From the NCBI RefSeq assembly GCF_032854445.1, contig NC_088306.1, positions 11,281,386 through 11,345,385 of the forward strand: DNA of 64,000 bases. Direction: 5' to 3'. The translations under genes and the position numbers were made by a program. Shown in pieces: positions 20,515 through 32,289 of the stretch (its first letter is position 1; every line of letters begins with the position of its first letter). The notes below the pieces were generated by a model. The model worked only from the letters and a program-made list of their open reading frames with translations. It did no database searches and was not told the DNA's origin. Origin of the DNA: Liolophura sinensis (lineage: Eukaryota; Mollusca; Polyplacophora; Chitonida; Chitonidae).

Positions 20515-22624
20515 CTGTGGACAGTAAAAAGGCATGTTTCGTTAAACTTTAGCACAAGCATGTGTAACAAAATGGATGAGTATGGAATTTTAACATTTTG
20601 TCAAATAAATATTTTGTAATGATGTCAAAAACCGTCTTTGACTCTTTTCTTTCTAAGTATACCTCCCCCCCCCATCCGTGCCCTTCAAAAAAAGTTTGGA
20701 TTATAAGTTTGGACTTCTTTCTTTTTCTTTGGTGGTAAATTAGTAATTTCGCCGGGCTTGGTTAAAGAGTCTCTACGGGAGATTTTGGCAAAAAACAGTT
20801 TAAAAAAAATTATAAAATTTACTCTATTTAGAAATAAGAACTGAAATTATTCCCTTTCAGCAGACGGAGCTGATATTTTGTGACAAGTAACCTCAGGTAC
20901 AACCCACCTAAACAAATACCTCCTTGAAAATCAGGGTAACAAGAAGACTGTTAAGGATCACTTTTCATGACACGTTTCCGTTTTAAAGATCTTTAACAAG
21001 GTGTTCTCCTTGTTAGACGAAAAACAACTTTACCAATGACATTGGTAAATTTACATTTGGGGTAGAATTAAAAACTAATGGCACGACGCCAAGTTTAGCT
21101 TTTAGCCAGTACAGAATTAAAGTCATAATTATACATCTTGTTTTAATATATTGTTTTTTTTTTCACGCCTGGATTGTATGTTTAAATATGTATGAGTATT
21201 CGCCTCTTTACAGCAAATTCAATCACAGAGTGTTAATATTAACGACCAATATAAGCACACATACCTTTGAAACGAATGTAGACGAGACAAGACCAAGCAA
21301 GATGCAATCCTGGAAGTCATGATGTCACATTCCGTGTTATTCCAGTAATCTTTCAGGGCATTCAGCTATGCGTTCGCTACATTCCGAGATAGCCGTTCGC
21401 TACATTCCGAGATAGCAATCTCTGCACATTATCAAGCCTTCGGGATATTTTGCCATGCGTTCGGTACATTCCAAGATAACCATCTGTGCATTCCAACAAG
21501 ACTTCGGGTCATTCCGGCATGCGTTCAAAACATTCCCACTTCACTACATCTGTGCAAGCGCTTAAGTCTTCGATAGATTCCGTTCAGCGCTCGGAACATT
21601 CCGCGGTAAGCATTCGTGCATGCTAGTTAGTTTCGGTACATTCCGGGTAGGACTCCGAATAGATCCGGAGATTGCAAAGTTATTGGTTGTTAATGCCACC
21701 CAAAACAATGCTCTTAAGTATATCACTACTTTTTTTTAATTTTTATTTAATTACTTTAATTGGATGCATAATTCAAGATGGGCCGAGTTGGAGTACAGAG
21801 TGAATATATTTTTTGGTTACTGGGCATTTAGTACTCAAATAAATATTCACGTCTATAAACTGTGTAACATACGAGGTATCAAATCTCACAATCTCAGTCA
21901 TCTCGGTCACAGCTTATACACATGTGTACGAGAGGGTATAACATTTGTATGTAAAGAAACACAATTTGTATATTTTGATTAGAATTTTGTATAAAGCCTG
22001 ACAAATAGTGGTAGTAGGAAAAAACAAATAGCCCAGAAACGTCAAACGTTCCATACTGATCATTTAGTACAGGACATATATGTATTTCTGTGTCTCAGTG
22101 TGAGTAAATAAACGTTATAAACGCATGCATGCAACGTACAAGATCTGGGCCTTGTTGTTCAAAGCTGTTTAAAGACTTAATCCCAGATTAAACTTCAAGC
22201 CTAGTCTTCAATCTTGTATTTTGCACAAATGTATATTAAATATGAACTAAATCTGCTGCTGTTACATTTTGACTTTGGACAACTGTATTGACTGTTGTCG
22301 ATAGAAAATATGACTTAATACAAGAAGTAGCTAATGAGCTATGAGATGATTATATTCTGCAATTAGTCATGGCCATTGTTATGTAATGAACACAGAAAAG
22401 ACAGTACGAAATATAAGAATGGAGTGGTAATATTAGTCGATGATGTCAACAATGTCTACTCTGAACATACCTCCAAAATCTTTCACATTAATTGCCAACA
22501 AAGTGTGCTCAAGTTGAAAGCACAAGTTTGGACAGTTTCATTCGCTAATGTAAGCGGGGGTGTTGGGTTGTGATATGGGGACGTTTGCGTTCTTCAAAAT
22601 CTGACAGCTTTGCTGTTTACTCAC
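20515..22624 (-). other. Acetylcholinesterase intron 2
   Basis: Intron of about 2.1 kb, with donor GTGAGT at 22624-22619 and acceptor CAG at 20517-20515. Apart from the degenerate repeats at 21355-21660 it holds no recognised element or coding exon. An alternative C-terminal (GPI-type) exon of acetylcholinesterase was looked for here by eye and not found. Confidence 0.7.
21355..21665. repeat. Degenerate CATTCCGAGATAGC-type tandem repeats
   Basis: The phrase GCGTTCGGTACATTCCGAGA recurs in varied form at roughly 25-60 bp intervals (for example 21369, 21391, 21456, 21520, 21590), alternating with CATCTGTGCATT-like blocks. Two adjacent units near 21370-21415 are almost identical. It is an old minisatellite inside acetylcholinesterase intron 2. 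Confidence 0.7.
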
Positions 22625-22809
22625 CTGTAGCGGCCACCAAATGAGGTAGATACTCTCTCCAAAAGGCACATTCAGTGGTGCGGGGCCCGTGACCCACGGC
22701 CTCCTTTATGCGGTTAGGGTGGCGGGTGTATTTCGTGTCAAGGGTCAAGTATTCCATTCCCGTCACCGTGCGCTTTGGCCATTCGTGCTTATCCGGGTCG
22801 TTGGGATCC
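22625..22809 (-). CDS. ache: Acetylcholinesterase, second coding exon
   Basis: Acceptor TTTCGCCAG and donor GTGAGT flank 185 bp in matching phase with the exons on either side. It encodes DPNDPDKHEWPK, then EYLTLD and TTECAFWREYLPHLVAAT. These are the last helices of the cholinesterase catalytic domain. The Cys in TECAFW is the partner of the Cys in LVCGVND (first exon), forming the third conserved intrachain disulfide. The splice point after LVAAT corresponds to the conserved position where alternative C-terminal exons join in vertebrate acetylcholinesterase. Confidence 0.96.
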
Positions 22810-23289
22810 CTGGCGAAAGACATATGTATTAGAACACAATGAAGGTAGATATATTAATTGCCGGTACTAACTAGGTATAACAGTTGTAGGCAGCTAGTCA
22901 GAGCACAAGTTATGCAATGGAGCAAAGTCAAGTAGTTGACAACCTTCTTGAAAAAAGCCATCGTATGGAAAATGGAGGTAAACCAAGGCTATGGAGATGT
23001 TTTGACAAATTGGGGGCTGGCCACAAATAATGAGATATAGCCACTTAAGTCTAAGTGTTGAATTAACTTATAGCCTTTTGCGTTCACACTACTTAGCATC
23101 ATAGCCTGAATAAATTTATGTTAAAAAGACGTGAAAACAATGCTAGGAGGGAATGTGTCATTTCACTTTCAGACAAGTTTCACAGGAGACGATTAAGCAG
23201 CTAGAACAAGACGTAAGTACTGTGCCATAAAGGAAATAATAAAATCAGTCCACTAGAATGACCATGTAGTTTCTCCGAATACAAAAGGC

Positions 23290-23625
23290 CACGGCGTAGA
23301 GAGTTAAACCAGATGAGCGACGACAGTGTGATATTTGTCACAGGATCACTCTTAACCGGCGAAATACGACCTCTTCTCAGTTTACCTCAGTCAGGGTTTC
23401 ATCCTAACCATTGTTTTCATTGTTCATGTAAATCTCAGGTAGTAGCAAATTACACGTAACCCTAGAATCATGGATTCAGCAGAATAATGTAAAAACTATC
23501 CCGTGATGTTTATCGCAATCTAGTAGACGTCACTGGTTAATCATAATATATTAAACGTCACCGTGTAGTATAACTCAAACAGGTGTATTATCATCACATT
23601 TAACACACAATCACCTGGAATCACT
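23290..23625 (-). repeat. SINE family A copy
   Basis: Reverse complement of the family core: ACGACAGTGTGATATTTGTC, then CTCAGTCAGGGTTTCATCC and TGTTCATGTAAAT, with the upstream body reaching ATTATCATCACATTTAACA. The 3' tail is not preserved. Confidence 0.8.
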
Positions 23626-23954
23626 AGCCACAGCGTTAAAACAAATACGCATATCTGTGATCAATGTTCGGCGATAGCGAGTGCAGCCAACACTGTGTCC
23701 CAGTTGGAAATTCGTACATAAACACACCAGTGTATAACTTTTTCACGCCTAGAGTAATTCGGTCTATTAAATTAAGCTGGTGTAGCATATTACTTATTCC
23801 TGCGTTTCCGATGACGTTTTGTAGGTAACTTGGTGCCGTGTGAATCATACACTGTAACAGATGAATGGTCCATTCAGCTTGGACTAAAGTAACCATTGTG
23901 CAGGAAAAGGTGCTCGATTATAGCATAACGACATTTTAAATCCTTGAGAGTGCG

Positions 23955-24250
23955 ATCTGCCTAACGGGAAATTCTGAAAGAGTACTAGCTTTTGACTAAG
24001 AGACTGCGTGTTCGAATCCACCTGTCACTGGCTCCACTGCAGTTTTAACGGAATGAGACGTATCTACGTTTGTACTGAGCTGTTGAAAAGCGGTAAATCT
24101 ATGAGTCCACACAGACATTCGTACACCAGCCGCCAACCAAAACGGAAGTTCCAGGTCAATAATCCCTCGGCCAGTTCCAAAAAGACGGTTTAACACAAAC
24201 CAACACAGAGCTAAGAAAGTATATATAATACGATATTAGAACGGGATCAA
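23955..24250 (+). repeat. SINE with tRNA-like box B
   Basis: A box B-like segment GTGTTCGAATCCAC near 24008 is followed by a body (ATCTACGTTTGTACTGAG, CATTCGTACACCAGCCGCCA) that also appears in the element at 25.9-26.2 kb. It runs into the family D repeat without a clear boundary. Confidence 0.6.
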
Positions 24251-24485
24251 ACAAGAGAAGCCGTCAGCGGTTTTCAATGATCCTGAGAAAACGCAATGAA
24301 TGTTCTATGTGAATGAATTAAATCAGTATCCTCTTGTTCACTATGATGTTGTCGATATGCTAAACATGCATCTAAGTTGCGCTTTGATTGCAACTGATCA
24401 TACATCCAGCGTTAAGATCTAATTCAACACGACGAATAAATGGCCCCTAGCCCCGGGTTAAGTCCATTAGACACAGTTAGGAAGC
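24250..24485 (+). repeat. Family D dispersed repeat, copy 2
   Basis: Contains AAGCCGTCAGCGGTTTTCAA, later GCGCTTTGATTGCAACTGAT, and ends with TGGCCCCTAGCCCCGGGTTA, then TTAGACACAGTTAGG, in the same order as copy 1 at 3.3-3.65 kb. Confidence 0.7.
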
Positions 24486-25919
24486 AGTGTGCCAGAGATT
24501 CTATGCACTCTGTCAATCCATTAACCTGATAGCCGTCTTATAAAACTAACCAAGCTAAAATAAATTTTAATATTAGCGGTGCCCTATTTGTTCAACTTGC
24601 TATTTCTTGTCTTGTTAATTTGACTAGAACACCAACGCCATATCGATAATCTGCACCTGGCTGGAATATGAACGCCATATTGATAATCAGCTTCATTCAC
24701 CCCGGTGGTGGCAAATGGACTTGGTCAAGCCGAGTTAACGTCTTTCGAAGCCAGATGAGACCAACAGATAGTATACGCTCGCTATAAATGGGCGATGCCG
24801 CTTTGTCCATTTGTGGTGATGGCAAGGCAGATGTCTCGTACATGCAATCTACAGTACGATATTGTCGTACTCATGTTACATGATTGATTAAGCAGGCGAG
24901 GTGCAAAAGAAAGAAAGATCTGTTCAAATCATGCTCAAATTACATTTGATTAATTCCGGATAACAGCAATGTACTGTTACGACAATGAATACATCTCCCT
25001 TTATCATCATCATAGAAATGAAGGCAAATAAGATCACAAACTTCCAATGACATGTTCTAGATAGTTTCGCCAAAACTTCTAGTCAAAACGTATTGGTATA
25101 GTTACTTAAATACTTAAACACCTGTGTTGAATTTAAAAGAGACAACAGGTAGCCTCTGGTAACTCTTATATGGAATTACACGTATATATGTATAAGGATG
25201 ACGCCTCTTTCTAGACAAAAGGATAATTTCAATTTGAACTTATGCGTATGTGGATAGTAATATTACAAATTGGCCTGTGTGACAATACTTGTAGCATTGT
25301 TATAGTTCCTGTGTAACACGTAATGATTTTCAGTCAACGTCACAAGTTTTCCCATTAAAACACCAATGTGTCAAAGACATTCCATACAATGGCGAGTTTT
25401 CATAAATTATACAGTCAATATAGTATTTCTTCTGGCCAGAGCTTTCAGAATCTCTGATGATCTGTGTTACAGTGGCATTTATAATAAGCTTAAATCGTAC
25501 TTTTATGAACATTTTTTTATACAATGGGAACTCGTGTTTTAAGATGTTTTGGAAAAGGTGTGCTGTGCTTATCGAATGCTGCATAGCTACCAGTGGTATG
25601 GGAATGTTGTACTTGACGCTTAGACTTGTTCACAACATTGCCACATTAATACATTAAGTCCATCCAAGAATTAAAACACTTGAATGTAGTTTTTGGATAT
25701 CCTTTTCCTCGGTGATGCTTACATGTTTTTGTTTTATTTTCGTATTAAGAACTGCTCTCTCACGATGTTGTTAGGTTTATGCGGGTGGGGGGGGGGGGGG
25801 ATTGAAGAACCCAAAGAAAACCACCGCCTCCTCGACAAATACCTGAAACCTCCTAATGTTAAAGCCTCTTATCTCACTGGTAAGGCGGTGTCGCAGGGTT
25901 AGATAGTTAAAATACCGGT

Positions 25920-26210
25920 TCGCTGCGACTATCAGGCCTTTCACTAATGAAGTCGCGAGTTCGAATCCCGCTCTCGCTGGTTCACCTGAGGCTGTATTTC
26001 AAGAGGTTTGTCATATACCGGTTGAAGCTCAGTGGTTTATTCCGAGTTCCCTGGTTTCTTCCATCCATAAATCTGACCGACGTTACAGATGAGAAAGAGC
26101 CTTGAGCTCACAGCGTTAAATCTGTGCATCGCATACATTCGCATACCAGTCGTCAAATTCCCAGATTGGCCTGACGAACACCAATCAGTTAATAAATAAT
26201 TCCTGTACTG
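25920..26210 (+). repeat. tRNA-headed SINE with shared 3' tail
   Basis: Box B-like GAGTTCGAATCCC at about 25954 sits in a tRNA-like end (TCGCGAGTTCGAATCCCGC). The body contains CACAGCGTTAAATCTGTGC and CATACATTCGCATACCAG. The 3' end, ACGAACACCAATCAGTTAA, then TAAATAAT, resembles the tails of families A and B. Confidence 0.75.
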
Positions 26211-27104
26211 ATGGTTGGGACTAAATGTAGTAGTCTATGACTATTGCGATAACAAATGGAATAATACACAGTCTGGTGTGTGCTGTGGAGACTAGGCTTG
26301 TTTCGAAACAAAACGCTGGTGTTCGAGGTGGGGGCTCAACTCCAGCCTTTCTCCCCTTTTATCATTGGCCTGGGCACTAAGCGGTCGACGACGGTCGTGT
26401 CATCGCGTGCATCGTCATCCACTAATAATGCGTGTAAATTTGTACGTCAAATGTCGGTGGAGCACCCCGGTTTCCATCACTCATAAAACTAAGCGTAATC
26501 TTTAATATGGCGTCAAACAACAGTAAAGTAAAAAGATCATTAGTAATATATCTCTAGTTAGAAACGCCGTAATATCTAGTTTCTGTTTTAATCGTTATAA
26601 CCTCGGTTCTTCCATTAAAATATGGCACTCTTTACGCGTTTGGTGGAAATCAACTAGGCCAGGCTGTTCTACAGTAACTTTTCTACCTCCCTGTTTTAAA
26701 GACCGCAAAAACCTGAAAGCTCTGTATTGAAATAGAGGAGCAGCTCAAATTCCTCGGACTGAAAGACGTGGGAATTGTGCCATACTGCAGCGATTTTGAA
26801 TCTAAACAGATCACATCCTGACAAATTTGCTGACGTAAAGCCGCATTTGAGTGAATGGGAGATGGATTCGAGGCTGTGACCTCATTAGCCAAGGTCCTCA
26901 GGTCTCCACGATCGGCTGCGGGCTAAATGACTTCAAGGTACTAACTGTCTGAAGCAGAGTGTATATGATGTTGAGCGTTATATGTACATAAAGTATGGAA
27001 ATTATTCAGCAAAAACTCTACAGAAAGCTACAATTTTTATTGGCATAACATGTGTAACATTCTGGGCCTTTGTAATTCGGAACCTTCCACTTAGTACTCT
27101 CGCG

Positions 27105-27275
27105 TGGTTTGCCAGTATAGGTCTGGTGACGATGAGCTCTCTACAGCCCTTCCAACGAGGTAAACTGACAAGAGGTCGTATTTCCATTAACTATTTGCGA
27201 ACTATCACACTGTCGTTACTGCCACGCTCTTACTCTTTATTCTGTAGTATTTTATATTTAAGTGACATAGTTTCG
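27105..27275 (+). repeat. SINE family A copy (partial)
   Basis: Shares AAACTGACAAGAGGTCGTAT, then CTATCACACTGTCGTTACTG and CTCTTACTCTTTATTCTGTA with the core. The first part is strongly changed. Confidence 0.7.
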
Positions 27276-27734
27276 CGTTCGGTGCAGTTATAAAGCTTGT
27301 TTCAATTGTGAGGCCATTCTGTAAAGGACCACTGCAATGTTCTACCACACTGATCAGTTATTTGAGTGGTGTCTAACGTCATTACGGAGAGGTTTTCTCT
27401 TATACGACTTGGGTCAGTTTTATGAGAGGAAGAAACATTAATGCCCTGCCAAGAAAAAATGCTAAATTTGGAATTTTCATAACAGAAAAAGAATATGTAC
27501 AGTATATTGTCCGAAAGTAAGCGATCTTCAGCAAGCATCATGTTAGACCACCCTAACGACTCCATGAGGTTTGTCGACCGCTTATTGCCTGCCAGAACCA
27601 TAGAAGTCTGGTGGCCATGTTATCTCCAAAAATTATTGCCCAACGCCGGGGCTGAACCAGCACCTCGTGTGTCCTAGCTATTGACAAGCATCTCGACCCT
27701 TGGGCCAAGACCCACCTTGATCTCTTTGTGTTTA

Positions 27735-28190
27735 ATTTTTTAATTATTTGATTGGTGTTTAGCGCCATAATTTCCTGTATAACATGATTAAAGACGTACA
27801 GCATAGAGAATAAAACTAGGGCAACGACGACCGTGTGATAGCTGGCTAATGGTCACACGTAACCGGTGAAATTCGGCCTCTTGTCAATTTATCTCAGTAA
27901 GGGTTTTATTTTAACTGTTCATGTAAATGCATAAGTAGTAGCAATTTACACACCCCTAACACCATGGCTTAAGCAGAATTAGGTAAAAAAGGAATATGCA
28001 GTAATGTTAAATGCAATTTATTAGATGTCACTGATCCAGAATACTCCAAATGCTATGTTATCATCACATATAACATCAAGTGCCGGTTAGATGAGACCAG
28101 AGTGCTCCTGAATTAAAGTAGCAGGTGACCCAGCGACAGCTGGATTCGATCTCGCGACCTCATTGGTCTGAGAGTCAAAGTGAGGAAGTG
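27735..28190 (-). repeat. SINE family A, longest copy (reference for the family)
   Basis: Read on the minus strand: a tRNA-like end with box B-like CGCGAGATCGAATCCAGC near 28155, a body with CTAATTCTGCTTAAGCCATG and the core (CCCTTACTGAG, GGCCGAATTTCACCGGTTAC, CTCTATGCTGTACG), and a 3' tail ATGGCGCTAAACACCAATCA followed by AATAATT. At about 450 bp it shows head, body and tail together. It lies antisense within the plus strand and sense relative to the acetylcholinesterase transcript. Confidence 0.85.
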
Positions 28191-28649
28191 CTCCAACAGC
28201 TCGGAGGCAGCCAGGGCCTCTCAACCTGGTTGTCATGCAAAAACAACGGAAACGACGTATCACAGGAAGGAACATGTCAGTGTCCGCGTTCTTTGAAGCC
28301 AACAGAGCCACTAATTACGCACAGATCAAAGAAGAAAGACACTACAATTTTTTGGGTAAAACCTCTGAAACATGGTCTCAAGGTACTTTATCTGTTCTTG
28401 CCATTATGGTGTTTAGATCAATTAATGTGTCAGGTGCCAGGCGAAAGGTATTGGGTTAATCCGGAACACTCCGGTTGCCCTAACTCACAAATGTTAACTC
28501 ATACAGCAGTAAGATAAAAGGTGAAACATGAATAAATATAAGACGATGTGTCAATATCACAATTCAAACCATCAGCTGGTTAAATATCAAAGGTATTCAA
28601 TATTTCATACACTTATCACTGGGTAATGTGATCTTTTATTTGCGCTACT

Positions 28650-28785
28650 TCTATATAATGATATGGATGCACAAACGTGTGACAATTTACCAACCATGAC
28701 ACTGTCGTCGCTGCTCTGGTTTCCTCTCTATTCTGTAGTCTATTATATTAATTACCAGGTGAACACGTCCGTTTGGCAATTGTTA
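28650..28785 (+). repeat. SINE family A copy (fragment)
   Basis: Contains AACGTGTGACAATTTACC, then ACACTGTCGTCGCTGCTCTG and CTCTCTATTCTGTAG of the core. The flanks do not match. Confidence 0.7.
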
Positions 28786-29027
28786 GCAGCTTTTCAGTGC
28801 ATGTATTTTCAGGAGCTAGTGAAAATTTTAGCGCAACTAGAGGAATGCTAGATTAAATCCTGGTGTGAATAAAATCCTTCAACCGTTACACTTGAGTTAT
28901 AGTGAATTCAATGTTATCATAAGGACAATTTCGCTAATCGCATTAATAATGAGCATGGAAATGCTGCAGGAAAAGAAGAATCGAGCACAATATTATGATA
29001 CTATATGACAATACTATAAACACTTAC

Positions 29028-30560
29028 CCGGTTTTGGCAAAGTTCGTCCAGTACTTCATAATCTTGCGGCTGAGCTCACGCTCCTGTTTATGATATTTGA
29101 ACTTAGGGTTCAAGGGTTCCCCGAACACGTAATTAATTTCATCGGCGTGCATGACGCCCATCCACTTTGGCCACAAGTTCTGAGAGGAGCGGTGTGTGAA
29201 ATAATAATAGTAGACGTCAAGGTTCGCCCTGGCATACGCCTCCGCGAAGTCATTGACGCCACAGACTAAGTGATAGTCCCCGACGACTTGGTCAAGGTTG
29301 ACACGGTTCATTACTTTGTTGTTCGGGTCTTGCCAATGTGTGTATTGAAAAGCCACGGCCTTTTTGCCGAAGATGTTCATTTTTTGAGGATATTGAGGAT
29401 AATAGTGAAATAATGAATCCAAGATATACATAAACTGTTTTCGGCTGATTAAACTGTCCGAGAAACTAAAATGTTCCACATACTGATAAATTAAAAACCA
29501 TGCCCCTTCGTTTTTATTGCTGCCCAGCAGTAAAGGGGCTTTCTTGAAGTTACTGCTCTCCAAAGCGGAGGTCGGGGTTTCTGTTAGAAACGTTCCGTCG
29601 ATGATTGGTACGAACGGGAACTGGAAAATCCCGAATGCGACCTGAAATTCAAAGGTTGGAAACAGAGTGGCTGGTTTTGTTCTTAAGCACGCAATGATGT
29701 TTCCGATATCACCTTGGTCGCAGCCCATGAGGGTGGCCAGTTTTAACGCCCTTGACATCGCCTCCTTCCGCGTAATCGTCGCCCAGGCGGACAGTGCTGA
29801 GCCGCTCTCCATGATGGCGCGAGCGAACTTGCCCTGACTGAGGGGCGACAGGAGGTGCATACTGACGCTTACGGAACCTGCACTCTCCCCGAACAACGTC
29901 ACACGGTGAGCATCGCCACCGAAGTGGTGGATATTTCGTTGGACCCAATCTAAAGCTAACAACTGGTCGTACATGCCGGCATTGCCTTGAGCATCTCTGT
30001 GTCCCATGGCCAAATAGCCTAGAGCCCCCACCCGATATTGCATAGACACAACAATCACATCGTTTTCCACCGCCAGGATCTTGGCATCGTAAACGTCCAA
30101 AGCAGAGGAGCCGCTGTAGAAACCCCCACCGTACACCCACGCCATCACCGCCTTGTTGCCCACAGTTTCCCCGTCCCGGCTCCGGGGCACCCAGACGTTC
30201 AGATAGAGGCAATCTTCGTTGACAGGCGTGTTAGGGTTCCACATGTTTGAACCGCTGAAGTTCCCGAACACCCTGTCAAAACCTTGAATGCACGCATTGG
30301 GCCTGCGCGTAGCATTCAGCGTTCCGCTCCAAAGGGTCGATAGGAACGGGATGCTTGAACCGAAGGTTGCCAATGGGCGGCTTGGCGAACGGAATCCCGT
30401 AGAAAATGTCGACGGTTTTGCCGAGGATTTCTTCCCGGAATCCCTCGATCTTGCCCTTATCCGTAGCCACTCTTGTCGTTTCTGTGGGAAGCATATGTGT
30501 CATGCCGCACGTAAGAAGCAGCCATAGTATCCGTAGTCGACCGGTCCGATTGGGCGCCAT
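29028..30560 (-). CDS. ache: Acetylcholinesterase, first coding exon (one frameshift)
   Basis: Encodes about 510 residues of a secreted alpha/beta-hydrolase that breaks down acetylcholine. ATG at 30560-30558 opens a signal peptide (LRILWLLLTCGM). Catalytic Ser is in FGESAG (about residue 226, codon near 29884), Glu in NKNEGA (about 350) and His in GVMHADE (about 470). The oxyanion-hole GGGF, the choline-binding Trp of SNMWNPN, the acyl-pocket Phe pair in IFQFPF, and Cys pairs of the first two disulfides are present, which favours acetyl- over butyrylcholinesterase. The peripheral-site Trp seen in Torpedo seems replaced in the EFQVAFG segment. One extra base at about 30331-30336 (CCCTTTGG on the coding strand) shifts the frame between VPIDP and WSGTLN; everything else is intact, so assembly error or a recent mutation is possible. 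Excluding it, the three exons give 643 codons in frame. The donor GTAAGT at 29027 joins the second exon in phase 2. Confidence 0.97.
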
Positions 30561-30610
30561 GTCTCCCGAGCGTCATTTAGGCCCTCCTCCCCTCGGCTCC
30601 AGATTCAAAT
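30561..30610 (-). other. Acetylcholinesterase 5' UTR with upstream splice acceptor
   Basis: On the minus strand a good acceptor, TTATTATTTCTGTTTCAG, ends at 30611, 50 bp before the start codon. This suggests that the 5' UTR continues in one or more upstream exons above 30.6 kb, so the promoter is not next to the ATG. I could not locate the upstream exon. Confidence 0.55.
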
Positions 30611-31335
30611 CTGAAACAGAAATAATAAACGTTACGGTAATTAAACATCATAATATTAATTCATTTCATCGTCACATAGAATATCGTTGCATCTATGGTT
30701 TGCGGAGTGCTACAAATGAGGCGTTAAATATTCTGGATTCGGTATCAAGACCTCTCGGTCTGGTGCGATATTCGGTCAGCCTATTTGTAACTGTTTTATT
30801 CATTATTGTCAAATATAGTGTAAGACATCTGATCTAACCGTGAAATCTCACGAAATCCGACATTAGTGTACTATTTAAAATGGAGTGTTTATACTCGTTA
30901 AGAACATTACTATTTTTCATCACTAACATCGAATCCTTACTCGCGCACAAAACACGTGTAGAAACAGAAAACGTGCAGACCGAGAAGCTTTTGATAAGGC
31001 ACTTTGATTTAAAATACCCTTCATTTCCACATTGATCTCTCTTCATGTACTTACTCGATCACTCGATACGGTTCGAGTGTGAGTATATTCAATGGGGTAC
31101 CTGTCCCTTGCAATGTCGACTCCAGTCCAATATCTAGCGACTTATGTTATTCTACAATACACTAATCATACATTTGCATGTGTCCACTAATCGCCATCAC
31201 TAAGGCATCAAAAAGATCATTAAGACCGCAAAGTTTGGTCACGAATTACTTCAGATGGAAAAGGTTCCCAACTCACCAGTCTCATTTTACATTTCCTTAT
31301 GTGTTTCTGTTTCATACATGCACAGTTTTCTTCCA
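30611..31335. other. Upstream flank of acetylcholinesterase
   Basis: AT-rich sequence without recognised exon or repeat. It may be a 5' UTR intron of acetylcholinesterase. Confidence 0.4.
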
Positions 31336-31496
31336 CAGTGACGTGTTCAGTCTGAAGTGTACAGTGACGCGTTCAGTCTGAAAGTGTACCGTGACGCCCT
31401 CAGTCTGAAGTGTACCTTGACGTGTTCAGTCTGAAGTGTACCGTGGCGCGTTCAGTCTGAAGTGTACCGTGACATGTTTAATCTGAAGTGTACCCC
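31336..31496. repeat. 26-bp minisatellite, 6 copies
   Basis: The unit GTGACGCGTTCAGTCTGAAG, followed by TGTACC, is repeated about six times, with single-base changes and one extra A in the third unit. Confidence 0.92.
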
Positions 31497-31724
31497 AATA
31501 TACTACTTAATTAGCCACGTTAGTCTGTCTGAGAGGGTTCTCTACTGACGACATATCCAGCAGTTCAGATTAATGATTTTCACCGGTTGGAACGCAAGCA
31601 CCTTCGCTGGCGAAGTGAATAAAAGTGCTCAAATATTCGATCTCTCGTAAATGTGGCTGTGCCTTGCAACACATTTTACAAGATTTTGTCAAAGTTTTAT
31701 TTTCTTCTGTGTAAATAAATGCAT

Positions 31725-31985
31725 AAATAAAATAAATATTTATGACAGCTATATGTCCGAACCATTTTTGTCTCTGTGAGAGAGTGAGTGAGTGCTTAGG
31801 GTTTAACGTCGTACTTAACAATTTTTTAGTCATATGATTGCGAAGGAGTCCTTAGAGTGCATGTAATATGCCTCCTTGTTGCAGGCGGATTTCCACCGAT
31901 CTTTTATCTAGTGCTGCTTCACTGAGACGACTTACCCAAGGCAAGTAAGCTGCCCCACCGGAACCATTATACTGATACATTATAA
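31725..31985 (-). repeat. SINE family C copy, first half of a duplicated segment
   Basis: On the minus strand this is the 3' half of SINE family C, ending TTGTTAAGTACGACGTTAAA, then CCCTAAGCACTCACTCACTC. The segment ATATGTCCGAACCATTTTTG beside it recurs at 32016, so the SINE and its flank were duplicated together. Confidence 0.85.
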
Positions 31986-32283
31986 AAATTAAATATTTAT
32001 AGTAGCCCCACAGCTATATGTCCGAACCATTTTTGTCTCTGTGAGTGAGTGAGTGAATGCTTAGGGTTTAGCCTCGTACTTAACAATTGTTCAGTTATAT
32101 GACGACGAAGGAGTCCTTAGATTGCATGTAATATGCCTCCTTGTTGCAAGGCGGATTTCCACGGCTCTTATCTAGTGCTGCTTCACTGAGACGACTTATC
32201 CAAGGCAAGTAAGCCGCCCCACCCCAGCTATTATACTGATACGAGTCAACCAGTCGTTGCACTCTTTCCTTCTCGCTGAACGC
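31986..32283 (-). repeat. SINE family C copy, second half of the duplicated segment
   Basis: Second copy of the segment at 31725, with the same flank and SINE body. It extends further into the SINE (CAACGACTGGTTGACTCGTA on the minus strand). About 85-90% identity by eye suggests that the duplication is not very recent. Confidence 0.85.
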
Positions 32284-32289
32284 CAAGTG

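Larger units (their letters stand above)
22810..29027 (-). other. Acetylcholinesterase intron 1
   Basis: About 6.2 kb between donor GTAAGT at 29027 and acceptor CAG at 22812. It contains SINE and repeat copies (23290, 23955, 24250, 25920, 27105, 27735, 28650) and a run of about 15 G at 25786-25800, but no recognised exon. Confidence 0.8.

Noticed and set aside
20204-20527. Plus-strand open frame across the acetylcholinesterase tail exon
   Set aside because: It lies antisense to a well-supported exon and begins inside a tandem repeat.
22376-22573. Possible alternative GPI-type last exon of acetylcholinesterase
   Set aside because: The frame is on the plus strand; no minus-strand exon with a hydrophobic GPI signal was found between 20.5 and 22.6 kb.
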